Part shown: one piece after another, positions 41,010-50,256 of the stretch
How positions within the stretch are numbered: the first letter of the stretch is position 1
How the letters are laid out: every line of letters begins with the position of its first letter
Assembly (NCBI RefSeq): GCF_018614075.1
Contig: NZ_JAGGOZ010000042.1
Coordinates: 1 to 55,468 of the forward strand
Direction of reading: 5' to 3'
DNA length: 55,468 nt
From: Streptomyces sp. ISL-94
Lineage (GTDB): Bacteria > Actinomycetota > Actinomycetes > Streptomycetales > Streptomycetaceae
Made by a program: the position numbers and the translations under genes
Notes under the pieces: generated by a model
What the model was told of the DNA's origin: nothing
Seen by the model: only the letters and a program-made list of their open reading frames with translations
Databases searched by the model: none

Positions 41010-42104
41010 TTACGAGGGCCCCGCGGGCCCTGGCGCCGCGTCGTCGGCGTACCGGGCCCGCAGTTCCGAGATCACTCCGAAGGCGGCCGCCGTCAGCGGT
41101 ACCGCGAGCAGCATGCCGAGGATCCCGGCGACACTCGCCCCGGCCGCGATGGCGATCATGACCACCGCCGGGTGCATCTGCACGGTGCGGCTCTGCACCA
41201 TGGGCTGGAGCACGTGCCCCTCGATCATCTGGACCACCAGCACCACGCCGAGCGCCCACAGGGCGATGGCCCAGCCCCGGTCCGCGAGGGCGACGAGGAC
41301 CGCCACGGCGCCCGAGAGGATGGCGCCGAGGTAGGGGATGTAGGCCGTCACGAACACCAGGGCCGCCAGCCCCACCGCACCCGGCACGCGGAGCACCAGC
41401 AGACCCGCGCCGATGAGTACGGCGTCCACCAGGGCCACGAAGGTGGTTCCGCGCATGAAGCCCTCGACGGCCCCGAAGGCCCGCCGCCCCATGGCCTCCA
41501 CCAGGTCGCCCGAGCGGCTCGGGACCAGCCCGCGCAGCGCCCCGGCGGACCGGTCGGAGTCGCGGAGGAAGAAGAAGATCAGCACAAGCGCCAGCAGGGC
41601 CGTCCCGATCACGGTGCCGACCACGCTGAGCCCGGTGACCACGCCCGAGGCGGCCGTGCCGCCGAACTTGGCGAGCAGGTCCTTGGAGTTCTTCGCGACG
41701 TCCTCCAGCGAGGTGCCGACCGCCCCGAAGTGCGCCGCGAGGCTCTCGCCGGCCCGCCGGAGCGCGTCGAGGATCTGGTCGCCGGTCTCGATGAGCGCGA
41801 GGACGACGATGTACGCGGCGCCGCCGACGACGGCGAGCACGGCGAGGCAGGTGAGGGCCGCGGCGAGCGAGCGGTTGACCCCCGTGCGCACCAGCCGCCG
41901 GTGCATCGGCCCGAGCAGGGCCGTGCCCAGCACGGCGAGCAGGACGGGCGTGACGACCGTCCGGAAGGCGGAGCACAGCCAGACGACGAGGGCCAGCACG
42001 GCGGCGACGAGGAGGACGACGGCGCACCAGGCGGCGAGCCGGCGCACGGGCTCGGGCAGCAGGGAAGCGGGCGGAGTGGGCGGAGTCGGCACCGACGTAT
42101 CCAA
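41010..42104 (-). CDS. AI-2E family transporter
   Basis: A 364-residue membrane protein with about eight hydrophobic helices in the AI-2E/PerM pattern: an N-terminal pair, a long amphipathic central part (DQILDALRRAGESLAAHFGAVGTSLEDV), and the C-terminal family signature PGAVGLAALVFVTAYIPYLGAI followed by EGHVLQPMVQSRTVQMHPAVVMIAIAAGAS. The substrate in actinomycetes is unknown; some members are Na+/H+ antiporters or AI-2 exporters. It is convergent with pirin. Confidence 0.93.
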   Translation of the reverse strand: MDTSVPTPPTPPASLLPEPVRRLAAWCAVVLLVAAVLALVVWLCSAFRTVVTPVLLAVLGTALLGPMHRRLVRTGVNRSLAAALTCLAVLAVVGGAAYIVVLALIETGDQILDALRRAGESLAAHFGAVGTSLEDVAKNSKDLLAKFGGTAASGVVTGLSVVGTVIGTALLALVLIFFFLRDSDRSAGALRGLVPSRSGDLVEAMGRRAFGAVEGFMRGTTFVALVDAVLIGAGLLVLRVPGAVGLAALVFVTAYIPYLGAILSGAVAVLVALADRGWAIALWALGVVLVVQMIEGHVLQPMVQSRTVQMHPAVVMIAIAAGASVAGILGMLLAVPLTAAAFGVISELRARYADDAAPGPAGPS

Positions 42105-42131
42105 GCACGGAGCCGGCCGCCGCCGGGGGCG

Positions 42132-44342
42132 TCAGTCCAGCGGGTCGGGGTCGGGTTTCGACCGCTCGTACAGCTCGAACCAGATCGACTTGCCCTCGCC
42201 CTGCGGGTCCACGCCCCAGGTGTCGGCCAGCATCTCCATCAGCAGCACCCCGCGCCCGCTGGAGGCCATCTCGCCCGGGTGCCGCTTGTGCGGGAGCTCG
42301 TCGCTCGCGTCCGCGACCTCGATGCGCAGCCGGCGCCCGCCCAGCTCGCCCACGGCCTCCGCCACCAGCAGGGCGTCGCCGTCGGTGTGCGTCAGTACGT
42401 TCGTCACCATCTCGGAGACCATCAGCACCGCCGAGTCCACCTGCTCCTCGTCGGCCCAGTCGTGCAGCAGCTCCCGGATCTGCCGGCGCGCGCCCGCGAT
42501 CCGCTCCGGCTCGGCCTGGGCCACGGTCAGCATCGTGCGGCGGGCCGGCCGGGCCGGGTGCAGCAGCGAGGTGCCGCAGCCGCAGCTCTCGCCCTCGCGG
42601 CACAGCAGCACGACGGCTATGTCGTCCTCGCGGCGGTCGGCCAGCGGGCCGGTGGTGTGGTGCGAGGACGGCCCGTGCACGGCCTGGACCAGCAGGTCGG
42701 CCAGCCGTTCGAGGTGCCCGGGCGCCGGCCCCGCCCCGGACTCCTCCGGGTCGGCCTCCAGGATCGCGCGCAGCCGGGCCCAGCCGGTGTCCAGGTCGTG
42801 CCCGCCGGTCTCGATGAGCCCGTCGGTGCACAGCATCATCGTTTCGCCCGGCTCCAGGGTGAAGCTGGTGGTGGGGTAGTCGGCGTCGGGGACGATCCCG
42901 AGGGGGAGTCCGCCCGCGGTGGGGCGCATCAGGACGGTGCCGTCCGTCATCCGGATCGCCGGGTCGGGGTGGCCGGCGCGGGCCACCTCCAGCATGCCGG
43001 TCCGGGGGTCGCATTCCACGTAGAGGCAGGTCGCGAAGCGCGGGCTCTGGAAGTCGCTGTCCTCGTACGCGCCGTCCTCGTACGCGTCGGACTCCTGCGA
43101 GGAGCACAGCCCGGCGAGGAAGCGGGAGGTGCGGGAGAGCACGGCGTCGGGGCGGTGGCCCTCCGAGGCGTACGCCCGTACCGCGATCCGCAGCTGGCCC
43201 ATCAGGCCGGCCGCGCGGACGTCGTGGCCCTGTACGTCGCCGATGACCAGCGCGAACCGTCCCGACGGCAGCGGGATCATGTCGTACCAGTCGCCGCCGA
43301 CCTGGAGCCCGCCGCCGGTCGGGACGTACCGTGCCGCGATCTGCATGCCGGGGATCTCCGGGCCGAGCTGCGGCATCATCGACCGCTGGAGGCCGGTGGT
43401 GAGTTGCCGCTCGCTTTCGGCCACTCCTGCGCGCTGGAGCGCCTGGGCCAGCATCCGGGCCACGGTCGTCAGGACGGACCGCTCGTCGGGGGAGAAGGAC
43501 ACCGGGTGCTTGAAGGCGGCCATCCAGGCCCCCATCGTCCGCCCGGCCACGATCAGGGGCAGGAAGGCCCAGGAGATCCGCCCGAAGCGCTGGGCGAGCG
43601 GCCAGGTGGCCGGAAAGCGCCGTTTGTAGTCCTCGGGGCTGGGGAGGTAGATCGCCCGGCCGGTACGGACGACCTCCGCGGCCGGGTAGTCCGTCTCCAG
43701 CCGCATGTCCGCGAAGGGGGTCTCGTCCCCGGCGTCGTGCCCGTGGTGCCCGATGATCGACAGCCGGTCCCCGGACACGCCGAAGACGGCCAGCCCGTCC
43801 GGGCTGAAGCCGGGCATGGACAGCGAGGCCGCGACCCGCAGCACTTCCGCCGTCGAGCGGGCCTCCGCCAGCGCGCGCCCCGCGTCGAGGAGGAAGGCCT
43901 CGCGGGAGCGCCGCCAGTCGCCGGTGATCGGGGTGTGCGCGGCCGTGGTGCCGGGCTGCGGTTCGGCGATCTCCTGGATGGTGCCGATCAGCTCGTAGTC
44001 GACCTGGCCGTCGGCCGTCCGGTTCTCCACCGGCTTCGAGCGGCTGCGTACGGTGCGCAGGACGCGCCCGTCCTCGTCCATGATCCGCAGCCGGGCCTCG
44101 GCGAGCGTGCCCTCGGCCACGGCCAGGTTGACGATGCCGTTGACCTCGTTCCAGTCCACCGGGTGGAACCGCGACCGTACGGCGACCTCCGGGAGCACCA
44201 CCGCCTCCGCGGGCAGCCCGAGGAGCCGGGCGGCCTCGCTGTCGAGGGTGACCGTCCCGGACGCGTTGTCCCACCGCCACAGGCCCGTCGCGATGGCGGC
44301 CAGGACGTCCTCGGTGCGCACTCCGTCATCTTTACAGGTCAT
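42132..44342 (-). CDS. PAS-GAF-SpoIIE PP2C phosphatase with C-terminal HATPase domain
   Basis: A 736-residue cytoplasmic signalling protein. It has a PAS-like domain (about 10-120), a GAF domain (about 150-300), a SpoIIE-type PP2C phosphatase (about 330-560: metal-binding GGDWYDMIPLPSGRFALVIGDVQGHD, later LCTDGLIE) and a GHKL ATPase domain (about 590-730: MVSEMVTNVLTHTDGDALLV, GRGVLLMEMLADTWG). This combines an RsbU/RsbP-like phosphatase and an anti-sigma-like kinase module in one chain, a common Streptomyces layout controlling sigma-B-like partner switching. The start is ATG 44342 or GTG 44321. It is divergent from aspS. Confidence 0.92.
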   Translation of the reverse strand: MTCKDDGVRTEDVLAAIATGLWRWDNASGTVTLDSEAARLLGLPAEAVVLPEVAVRSRFHPVDWNEVNGIVNLAVAEGTLAEARLRIMDEDGRVLRTVRSRSKPVENRTADGQVDYELIGTIQEIAEPQPGTTAAHTPITGDWRRSREAFLLDAGRALAEARSTAEVLRVAASLSMPGFSPDGLAVFGVSGDRLSIIGHHGHDAGDETPFADMRLETDYPAAEVVRTGRAIYLPSPEDYKRRFPATWPLAQRFGRISWAFLPLIVAGRTMGAWMAAFKHPVSFSPDERSVLTTVARMLAQALQRAGVAESERQLTTGLQRSMMPQLGPEIPGMQIAARYVPTGGGLQVGGDWYDMIPLPSGRFALVIGDVQGHDVRAAGLMGQLRIAVRAYASEGHRPDAVLSRTSRFLAGLCSSQESDAYEDGAYEDSDFQSPRFATCLYVECDPRTGMLEVARAGHPDPAIRMTDGTVLMRPTAGGLPLGIVPDADYPTTSFTLEPGETMMLCTDGLIETGGHDLDTGWARLRAILEADPEESGAGPAPGHLERLADLLVQAVHGPSSHHTTGPLADRREDDIAVVLLCREGESCGCGTSLLHPARPARRTMLTVAQAEPERIAGARRQIRELLHDWADEEQVDSAVLMVSEMVTNVLTHTDGDALLVAEAVGELGGRRLRIEVADASDELPHKRHPGEMASSGRGVLLMEMLADTWGVDPQGEGKSIWFELYERSKPDPDPLD

Positions 44343-44457
44343 CCGACTGACGTGCCTGTCCGGAGCCCTGTCCGGGCGTGCCCGCGAGCTGTCCCGCTCG
44401 GACGGTAACCTTGCAAGGGTTGAGTCCACCCTGGTATCGCGAAGAACTGGATGACTG

Positions 44458-46275
44458 ATGCATCGGTACAGGTCCCACACGTGCGGCGAGCTCCGTGCCT
44501 CTGACGTCGGCGCCGACGTCCGGCTGAGCGGCTGGCTGCACAACCGTCGAGACCTGGGCGGCATCCTCTTCATCGATCTGCGTGACCACTACGGCATCAC
44601 GCAGCTCGTCGCCCGTCCCGGCACGGCCGCCAACGAGGCGCTGAGCAGCGTCACCAAGGAGACCGTCGTCCGCATCGACGGCAAGGTCGTCTCGCGCGGT
44701 GCGGACAACGTCAACCCCGAGCTGCCCACCGGCGAGATCGAGATCGAGGTCTCCGGAGTCGAGGTGCTCGGCGCGGCCGCCCCGCTGCCCTTCACCATCA
44801 ACACCGACGACGGTGTGAACGAGGAGCGGCGCCTGGAGTACCGCTTCCTCGACCTGCGCCGCGAGCGCATGCACCGCAACATCATGCTGCGCTCGGCCGT
44901 CATCGCCTCGATCCGCTCGAAGATGGTGGCCCTCGGCTTCAACGAGATGGCGACCCCGATCCTCACCGCGACCTCCCCCGAGGGCGCCCGTGACTTCGTC
45001 GTCCCGTCCCGCCTGAACCCGGGCAAGTTCTACGCCCTGCCGCAGGCCCCGCAGCAGTTCAAGCAGCTGCTGATGATCTCCGGCTTCGACCGGTACTTCC
45101 AGATCGCGCCCTGCTTCCGCGACGAGGACGCGCGCGCCGACCGCTCGCCGGGCGAGTTCTACCAGCTCGATGTGGAGATGTCCTTCGTCGAGCAGGAGGA
45201 CGTCTTCCAGCCCATCGAGCGGCTGATGACGGAGATCTTCACCGAGTTCGGCAAGGGCCGCGAGGTCACCTCGCCGTTCCCGCGGATCCCGTTCCGCGAG
45301 TCGATGCTGAAGTACGGCAACGACAAGCCCGACCTGCGCGCCAAGCTGGAGCTCGTCGACATCACCGATGTCTTCGAGGCCTCGGAGTTCAAGGCGTTCG
45401 CCGGCAAGCATGTGCGCGCCCTGGCCGTCCCGGACACCGCCGCGCAGCCGCGCAAGTTCTTCGACGGCCTCGGCGAGTACGCGATCTCGCTCGGCGCCAA
45501 GGGCCTGGCCTGGGTCCGTGTCGGCGAGGACGGTGCCCTGACCGGCCCGATCGCCAAGTTCCTCACCGAGGAGAACGTCAAGGTCCTCACCGAGCGCCTG
45601 GGCCTGGCCCCCGGCCACGCCGTGTTCTTCGGCGCGGGCGAGTTCGACGAGGTCTCCAAGATCATGGGCCCGGTCCGGGTCGAGGCCGCCAAGCGCGCCG
45701 GGCAGTTCGAGGAGAACGTCTTCCGGTTCTGCTGGATCGTCGACTTCCCGATGTACGAGAAGGACGAGGAGACCGGCAAGATCGACTTCTCGCACAACCC
45801 CTTCTCCATGCCGCAGGGCGGCATGAAGGACCTGGAGGAGAAGGACCCGCTCGACATCCTGGCGTGGCAGTACGACATCGTCTGCAACGGCATCGAGCTG
45901 TCCTCCGGCGCGATCCGCAACCACGAGCCCGAGGTCATGCTGAAGGCCTTCGAGATCGCCGGCTACGAGGCCGAGACCGTCGAGCGGGAGTTCGCGGGCA
46001 TGCTGCGCGCGTTCCGCCTCGGCGCCCCGCCGCACGGCGGCATCGCCCCGGGCGTGGACCGCATCGTGATGCTGCTGGCCGACGAGCCGAACATCCGCGA
46101 GACCATCGCCTTCCCGCTGAACGGCAACGCCCAGGACCTGATGATGGGCGCGCCGACGGTGCTGGAGGAGTCCCGCCTGCGCGAGCTGAACATCGCGCTG
46201 CGCAAGCCGGTGGAGACGAAGCCGGCGGACGCGAAGCCGATCGCGGAGGCCGTCCACCCGGACGCTGCGCGCTAG
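44458..46275 (+). CDS. aspS: Aspartyl-tRNA synthetase
   Basis: A 605-residue class II synthetase, the usual bacterial length. It has an N-terminal OB-fold anticodon-binding domain ([26 protein letters not shown]), motif 1 around [20 protein letters not shown], motif 2 ([25 protein letters not shown]), the GAD insertion domain (about 300-420) and motif 3 ([27 protein letters not shown]). It charges tRNA-Asp (and possibly tRNA-Asn, if it is the non-discriminating form; this cannot be decided here). ATG 44458 is chosen; a closely preceding ATG at 44451 is out of frame. Confidence 0.98.
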   Translation: MHRYRSHTCGELRASDVGADVRLSGWLHNRRDLGGILFIDLRDHYGITQLVARPGTAANEALSSVTKETVVRIDGKVVSRGADNVNPELPTGEIEIEVSGVEVLGAAAPLPFTINTDDGVNEERRLEYRFLDLRRERMHRNIMLRSAVIASIRSKMVALGFNEMATPILTATSPEGARDFVVPSRLNPGKFYALPQAPQQFKQLLMISGFDRYFQIAPCFRDEDARADRSPGEFYQLDVEMSFVEQEDVFQPIERLMTEIFTEFGKGREVTSPFPRIPFRESMLKYGNDKPDLRAKLELVDITDVFEASEFKAFAGKHVRALAVPDTAAQPRKFFDGLGEYAISLGAKGLAWVRVGEDGALTGPIAKFLTEENVKVLTERLGLAPGHAVFFGAGEFDEVSKIMGPVRVEAAKRAGQFEENVFRFCWIVDFPMYEKDEETGKIDFSHNPFSMPQGGMKDLEEKDPLDILAWQYDIVCNGIELSSGAIRNHEPEVMLKAFEIAGYEAETVEREFAGMLRAFRLGAPPHGGIAPGVDRIVMLLADEPNIRETIAFPLNGNAQDLMMGAPTVLEESRLRELNIALRKPVETKPADAKPIAEAVHPDAAR

Positions 46276-46291
46276 CGGTTCCGTACGCGTA

Positions 46292-46330
46292 CGCGAAAGG
46301 GCCCGGGGTCTGACCCCGGGCCCTTTCGCG
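46292..46330. terminator. Bidirectional terminator between aspS and the VWA gene
   Basis: A 19-bp perfect inverted repeat (arms 46292-46310 and 46312-46330) starts with CGCGAAAGGG and ends with CCCTTTCGCG, with A and T tracts suited to termination in both directions between convergent genes. Confidence 0.9.
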
Positions 46331-46342
46331 TGGTGCGTGCTG

Positions 46343-47800
46343 CTAGAACCGCTCGAGGATGCCCTTGAGGAGCGCGGCCGAGGCCAGCTCCGCGGGGGCG
46401 GGTCCGGCGTGGAAGAATCCGGCGTTCTCGGCGTCCAGCTTGCGCAGGAAGTCGAAGGCCTTGGAGTCGTGGTCGCCGAACGCGACGAACTGCCAGTGGA
46501 TGCCGGGGGCGGTGGTGGACGCCTCGGTGATCGCCTGGCGGGCCGGCTGGCGGTTGTCGGGAGCGCCGTCCGTCTGGAACACGACCAGGGCGGGGCCCTC
46601 GCCGCCGTCCTTCTGGTAGCGCTCGACGACGGCCTCGACGGCCACGTGGTAGCTGGTGCGTCCCATCCGGCCGAGCTCGGCGTGGCGGGCCTCGACCCAG
46701 TCCTGGTGGTCGTCCAGGGTGAGGTCGGCGGTCCCGTCCACCTCGGTGGAGAAGAAGACGGTGTGCACGGTCGCCTCCTCGTCGAGGTGTGCGGCGAGGG
46801 CGAGGGCGTGGTCGGCGAGGTGCTGGGCACTGCCGTCCTTGTAGAACCCGCGCATCGACCCGGACCGGTCCAGCACCAGGTACACCTTGGCGCGCGCCCC
46901 GGCCTTCCCCTTGCCCCGCAGCACCTGCCCGGCGGCTTTGTAGGCCCCGACCAGGCCGGGTGCCTGCCGCTTGACGCCGGCCAGCGCGTGCGCGGGCCCC
47001 TCGGCGACCGCCGCCGCCTCGTCGTCGGGGCCGGCCTCGGCGGCCACGGGCTCCGGCTCCGCCGCGGGGGCGGGGACCTCGGCTTCGGCGGCCACGGCTG
47101 CCGGCTCCGCCTGGGGGGCGGTGTCGGGCTCGGGCTCCGTCGCCGCGGGTTCGGCTTCGGCTTCGGCTTCGGCGGCCACAGGCTCGGGCTCCGCCTCGGC
47201 GGCCACGGGCTCGGCTTCGGCCTCCTCCTGTGCCTCCGGCGCGGGGGTCTCGTCGGCCACGACCACGGGCTCGGCCGAGGCCTCCGCCTCGGGGGCGGCT
47301 GCCTCCGCTTCGGCGGCTGCGGTCTCGGGCTCCGCCTCGGGGGCGGCTGCCTCCGCCTCGGCGGCTGCGGGCTCGGGCTCCGGCGCGGTCTCAGGCTCCG
47401 CCTCGGGGGCGGCGGCCTCGGCGGCTGCGGGCTCGTGCGCGGTGCCGGAGTCCGCCGCGGGCGCGGGGGGTTCGGCGTCCGGACCGGGGGCGGGCGACTG
47501 CTGAACCGCCGGAGGCACGGGGCGGCGGGCTTCCGGGACCGTGGGGTCCGCGGCCGGGGCCGCGGCCGGGGCCGGATCGGGGGCCGGGGCCGTGAGGACC
47601 GTGCCGGGTTCGCGGTCCCGTGGAGCGGACTGCGGCGGAACGGTGGGGTTGTCGAAGGACGCCGCCACCAGCTCGGCCGCCACGTCCAGTGGGGTCCGTT
47701 CCGCCTGGCTCGGCAGGGCCGCAGAAGCGGAGTCCGACGTCTCCGGAACGGCTTCCGCAGTTCGTCCGAACACCTTGCGCAACAAGCTCCGAATACCCAT
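46343..47800 (-). CDS. VWA domain protein with long Ala/Glu/Pro-rich region
   Basis: A 485-residue protein. It has a short N-terminal segment ([13 protein letters not shown]), a low-complexity region of about 230 residues rich in Ala, Glu and Pro with irregular [15 protein letters not shown] repeats, and a C-terminal von Willebrand A domain with a MIDAS DRSGSM motif ([14 protein letters not shown]), Thr in [12 protein letters not shown] and Asp in [11 protein letters not shown]. It resembles TerF/TerY-associated VWA proteins of tellurium-resistance-type systems, but no other ter gene is adjacent. The ATG at 47800 has AAAGG upstream. No signal peptide; cytoplasmic. Confidence 0.88.
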   Translation of the reverse strand: MGIRSLLRKVFGRTAEAVPETSDSASAALPSQAERTPLDVAAELVAASFDNPTVPPQSAPRDREPGTVLTAPAPDPAPAAAPAADPTVPEARRPVPPAVQQSPAPGPDAEPPAPAADSGTAHEPAAAEAAAPEAEPETAPEPEPAAAEAEAAAPEAEPETAAAEAEAAAPEAEASAEPVVVADETPAPEAQEEAEAEPVAAEAEPEPVAAEAEAEAEPAATEPEPDTAPQAEPAAVAAEAEVPAPAAEPEPVAAEAGPDDEAAAVAEGPAHALAGVKRQAPGLVGAYKAAGQVLRGKGKAGARAKVYLVLDRSGSMRGFYKDGSAQHLADHALALAAHLDEEATVHTVFFSTEVDGTADLTLDDHQDWVEARHAELGRMGRTSYHVAVEAVVERYQKDGGEGPALVVFQTDGAPDNRQPARQAITEASTTAPGIHWQFVAFGDHDSKAFDFLRKLDAENAGFFHAGPAPAELASAALLKGILERF

Positions 47801-47982
47801 GGGCCAAGCCTTTCGCATGAGTGCGTGCGTCATTTGTCCGTGCTGCGCGGATGATCCCTGCCCAGAGTGGACACGTAAGGTTATCGGCCGCCCGGCTGGA
47901 ACTTCGGCAGGGGCGCCCTTCGTGGCGTCCAGCCACCCCGCACCATCGCACTGTCCACCGAACTGCCGCGCCGACGCGCCGG

Positions 47983-48000
47983 GTTCACCGGGCGTTCATC
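47983..48000 (+). promoter_or_regulatory. PHO box (PhoP binding site) upstream of the PhoX gene
   Basis: GTTCACC at 47983-47989 and GTTCATC at 47994-48000 are direct repeats with exact 11-bp spacing, the Streptomyces PhoP consensus. They lie about 90 bp upstream of the start of a secreted phosphatase. The rest of the 290-bp gap 47801-48090 shows no gene. Confidence 0.75.
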
Positions 48001-48090
48001 CTGCCGCCGCCGCTTCGGCGCAACCCGGCCCTAGCGTCACGCTGGATCGATTCCGACACGTTGTCGGCGCCAGCTACTCGGAGGACACTC

Positions 48091-50178
48091 GTGCGCAAGC
48101 TCCTGCCGCTCATCGGCAACCCGCATGGGAGCGGACGTTCCGCTCTCACCTGCCGCTACCGCTGCGGTGACGCCTGCTTCCACGAGGTGCCGAACACCAG
48201 CGACAACGAGTACGCGGGCGATGTCATGGCCCGCGCCTACTCCCGCCGCTCGATGCTGCGTACCGCCGCCGTCGTGACGGTCGCCACCGCCGCCGGTACC
48301 GCCGTCGCTCTCAGCGGCCCCGGCCAGACCGCCAACGCCACCCCCGCCGCCGACGCGGGGGCCGCCGGCGCGGGCAAGAGCGGCGAGGCCGCCCGCGGTC
48401 TGCGCTTCAAGGCCGTCGCGCCGAACACCGACGACAAGGTCACCGTCCCCGAGGGCCACGACCAGAACGTGGTCATCCGCTGGGGCGAGCCGATCGTCAA
48501 GGGCGCCCCGGCCTTCAACGCCGACAAGCAGACCGCCGCAGCGCAGGCCGGGCAGTTCGGCTACAACAACGATTTCCTGAGCCTCCTCCCGCTCGGCGGC
48601 GACTACGAGCGCCGGCAGCTGCTCGTGGCCAACCACGAGTACACGGACGAGAACCTCATGTTCAAGGGCTACGACCCGGCCAACCCGACCCGCGAGCAGG
48701 TCGAGATCGCCTGGGCCGCGCACGGCCTGTCCGTGGTCGTCGTCCAGGAGGACCACCGCAGCGGCAAGCTGACCGCGGTCACCCGCCACGAGCTCAACCG
48801 CCGCCTGACCGCGACCAGCGAGTTCAAGCTGACCGGCCCGGCCGCGGGCAGCGCCCTGCTGAAGACCTCCGCCGACGCCACCGGCACGAAGGTGCTCGGC
48901 ACCCTCAACAACTGCGCCGGCGGCACCACCCCGTGGGGCACTACCCTCCACGGCGAGGAGAACTTCAACCAGTACTTCGGCAACGCCGGCCAGGTCACCG
49001 ACCCGACCGCGGCCGCCCGCCTGAAGCGCTACGGCGTGAGCGCCGGCGCCACCGAGCGCAAGTGGGAGCGGTTCGACAAGCGCTTCGACGTGGCGCAGGA
49101 GCCCAACGAGCCGCACCGCTTCGGCTGGGTCGTCGAGCTGGACCCGTACGACCCGAACTCCACCCCGCGCAAGCGCACCGCGCTCGGCCGCTTCAAGCAC
49201 GAGGCCGCGCAGCCCCGCCTGACCGAGGACGGCCGTCCCGTCGTCTACATGGGCGACGACGAGCGCTTCGACTACTTCTACAAGTTCGTCTCCTCGAAGC
49301 AGATGAAGAAGGGCAACTCGCGCGCGGCGAAGGAGCACAACCTCACGCTGCTCGACGAGGGCACCCTCTACGTCGCCAAGCTCACCGGTGACGCCCCGGC
49401 CGCCGAGATCGACGGCACCGGCAAGCTCCCCTCGGACGGCGAGTTCGACGGCTCCGGTGTCTGGATCAAGCTCGCCACCGGCAACGTCTCGCACGTCGAG
49501 GGCATGACCGCCGAGGAGGTGTACGTCTTCACGCGCCAGGCCGCCGACAAGGTGGGCGCGACCAAGATGGACCGCCCCGAGGACGTCGAGCCCTCCCCGC
49601 GCACCGGCCGCGTGTACATCGCGCTGACCAACAACACCGACCGCGGCAAGGCCGGCAAGGCGGGCGCGGACGAGGCCAACCCGCGCAACCTGAACAAGCA
49701 CGGCCAGATCCTGGAGCTCGCCGAGAACTTCGACGACCCGGCCGGTGACGGCTTCGCCTGGCGGCTCTTCCTCGTCGCCGGTGACCCGAACGACCCGGCG
49801 ACCTACTTCGCGGGCTTCCCGAAGGACAAGGTCAGCCCGATCTCCTGCCCGGACAACGTGGCCTTCGACCCGCACGGCAACCTGTGGATCTCTACGGACG
49901 GCAACCAGCTCGGCTCCCACGACGGCCTGTTCGGCGTCGCGACCGCCGGTGACCGCCGCGGTGAGCTGAAGCAGTTCCTGACCGTGCCGCGCGGTGCCGA
50001 GACCTGCGGCCCGCTGATCCAGGACAAGCGCGTCCTGGTCTCCGTCCAGCACCCGGGCGAAATCGACGGCGCGTCCGTCGAGAAGCCGCAGTCGGTGTGG
50101 CCCGACGGCCCCGGCAAGATCGTCCGCCCGGCGGTCGTGTCGGTCTGGCGCAAGGACGGCCGCAACATCGGCGTCTGA
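48091..50178 (+). CDS. PhoX family (DUF839) secreted alkaline phosphatase
   Basis: A 695-residue protein. The N-terminal 50 residues carry a Cys-containing segment (CRYRCGDACFHEVPNTSDN) seen in actinomycete PhoX-type proteins. A twin-arginine signal follows (AYSRRSMLRTAAVVTVATAAGTAVAL), then the DUF839 beta-propeller phosphatase body (LLVANHEYTDENLMF, NNCAGGTTPWGTTLHGEEN, RFGWVVELDPYDP, RPEDVEPSPRTGRVYIALTNN). It hydrolyses phosphate esters outside the cell after Tat export. The PHO box upstream predicts induction by phosphate limitation. The GTG at 48091 with CGGAGGA 8 bp upstream is chosen; the longer frame has no support. Confidence 0.92.
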   Translation: MRKLLPLIGNPHGSGRSALTCRYRCGDACFHEVPNTSDNEYAGDVMARAYSRRSMLRTAAVVTVATAAGTAVALSGPGQTANATPAADAGAAGAGKSGEAARGLRFKAVAPNTDDKVTVPEGHDQNVVIRWGEPIVKGAPAFNADKQTAAAQAGQFGYNNDFLSLLPLGGDYERRQLLVANHEYTDENLMFKGYDPANPTREQVEIAWAAHGLSVVVVQEDHRSGKLTAVTRHELNRRLTATSEFKLTGPAAGSALLKTSADATGTKVLGTLNNCAGGTTPWGTTLHGEENFNQYFGNAGQVTDPTAAARLKRYGVSAGATERKWERFDKRFDVAQEPNEPHRFGWVVELDPYDPNSTPRKRTALGRFKHEAAQPRLTEDGRPVVYMGDDERFDYFYKFVSSKQMKKGNSRAAKEHNLTLLDEGTLYVAKLTGDAPAAEIDGTGKLPSDGEFDGSGVWIKLATGNVSHVEGMTAEEVYVFTRQAADKVGATKMDRPEDVEPSPRTGRVYIALTNNTDRGKAGKAGADEANPRNLNKHGQILELAENFDDPAGDGFAWRLFLVAGDPNDPATYFAGFPKDKVSPISCPDNVAFDPHGNLWISTDGNQLGSHDGLFGVATAGDRRGELKQFLTVPRGAETCGPLIQDKRVLVSVQHPGEIDGASVEKPQSVWPDGPGKIVRPAVVSVWRKDGRNIGV

Positions 50179-50191
50179 GCGGACCAGTTGA

Positions 50192-50243
50192 CCAAGGGGC
50201 ATGCAGGCATGTGGGCGTGTTTCACGTGAAACATGCCCCTTGG
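50192..50243. repeat. 12-bp inverted repeat enclosing the parS site
   Basis: CCAAGGGGCATG (50192-50203) and its exact reverse complement (50232-50243) lie between convergent genes and can act as a terminator stem. The parS palindrome lies in the loop and abuts the right arm. Confidence 0.8.
50219..50232. promoter_or_regulatory. parS, ParB chromosome-partition site
   Basis: GTTTCACGTGAAAC is the perfect 14-bp consensus bound by ParB in Streptomyces and most bacteria, extended here to 16 bp (TGTTTCACGTGAAACA). It lies in the 78-bp gap between convergent genes. Streptomyces parS sites cluster around oriC. Confidence 0.93.
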
Positions 50244-50256
50244 GCGTCCCACCCGC

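Noticed and set aside
40873..44408. Long ORFs on both strands across the AI-2E and SpoIIE phosphatase genes (1135 and 1078 codons)
   Set aside because: They span two unrelated genes and the intergenic gap without domain content, while the 364- and 736-residue frames are full family matches.
46343..47800. VWA gene as part of a full tellurium-resistance (ter) system
   Set aside because: No TerD-like, TerC or ATP-grasp ter genes are adjacent; only the VWA domain resembles that system.
48037..50202. Minus-strand 721-codon ORF opposite PhoX
   Set aside because: Antisense shadow; it includes the parS/terminator region as coding sequence and has no motif.
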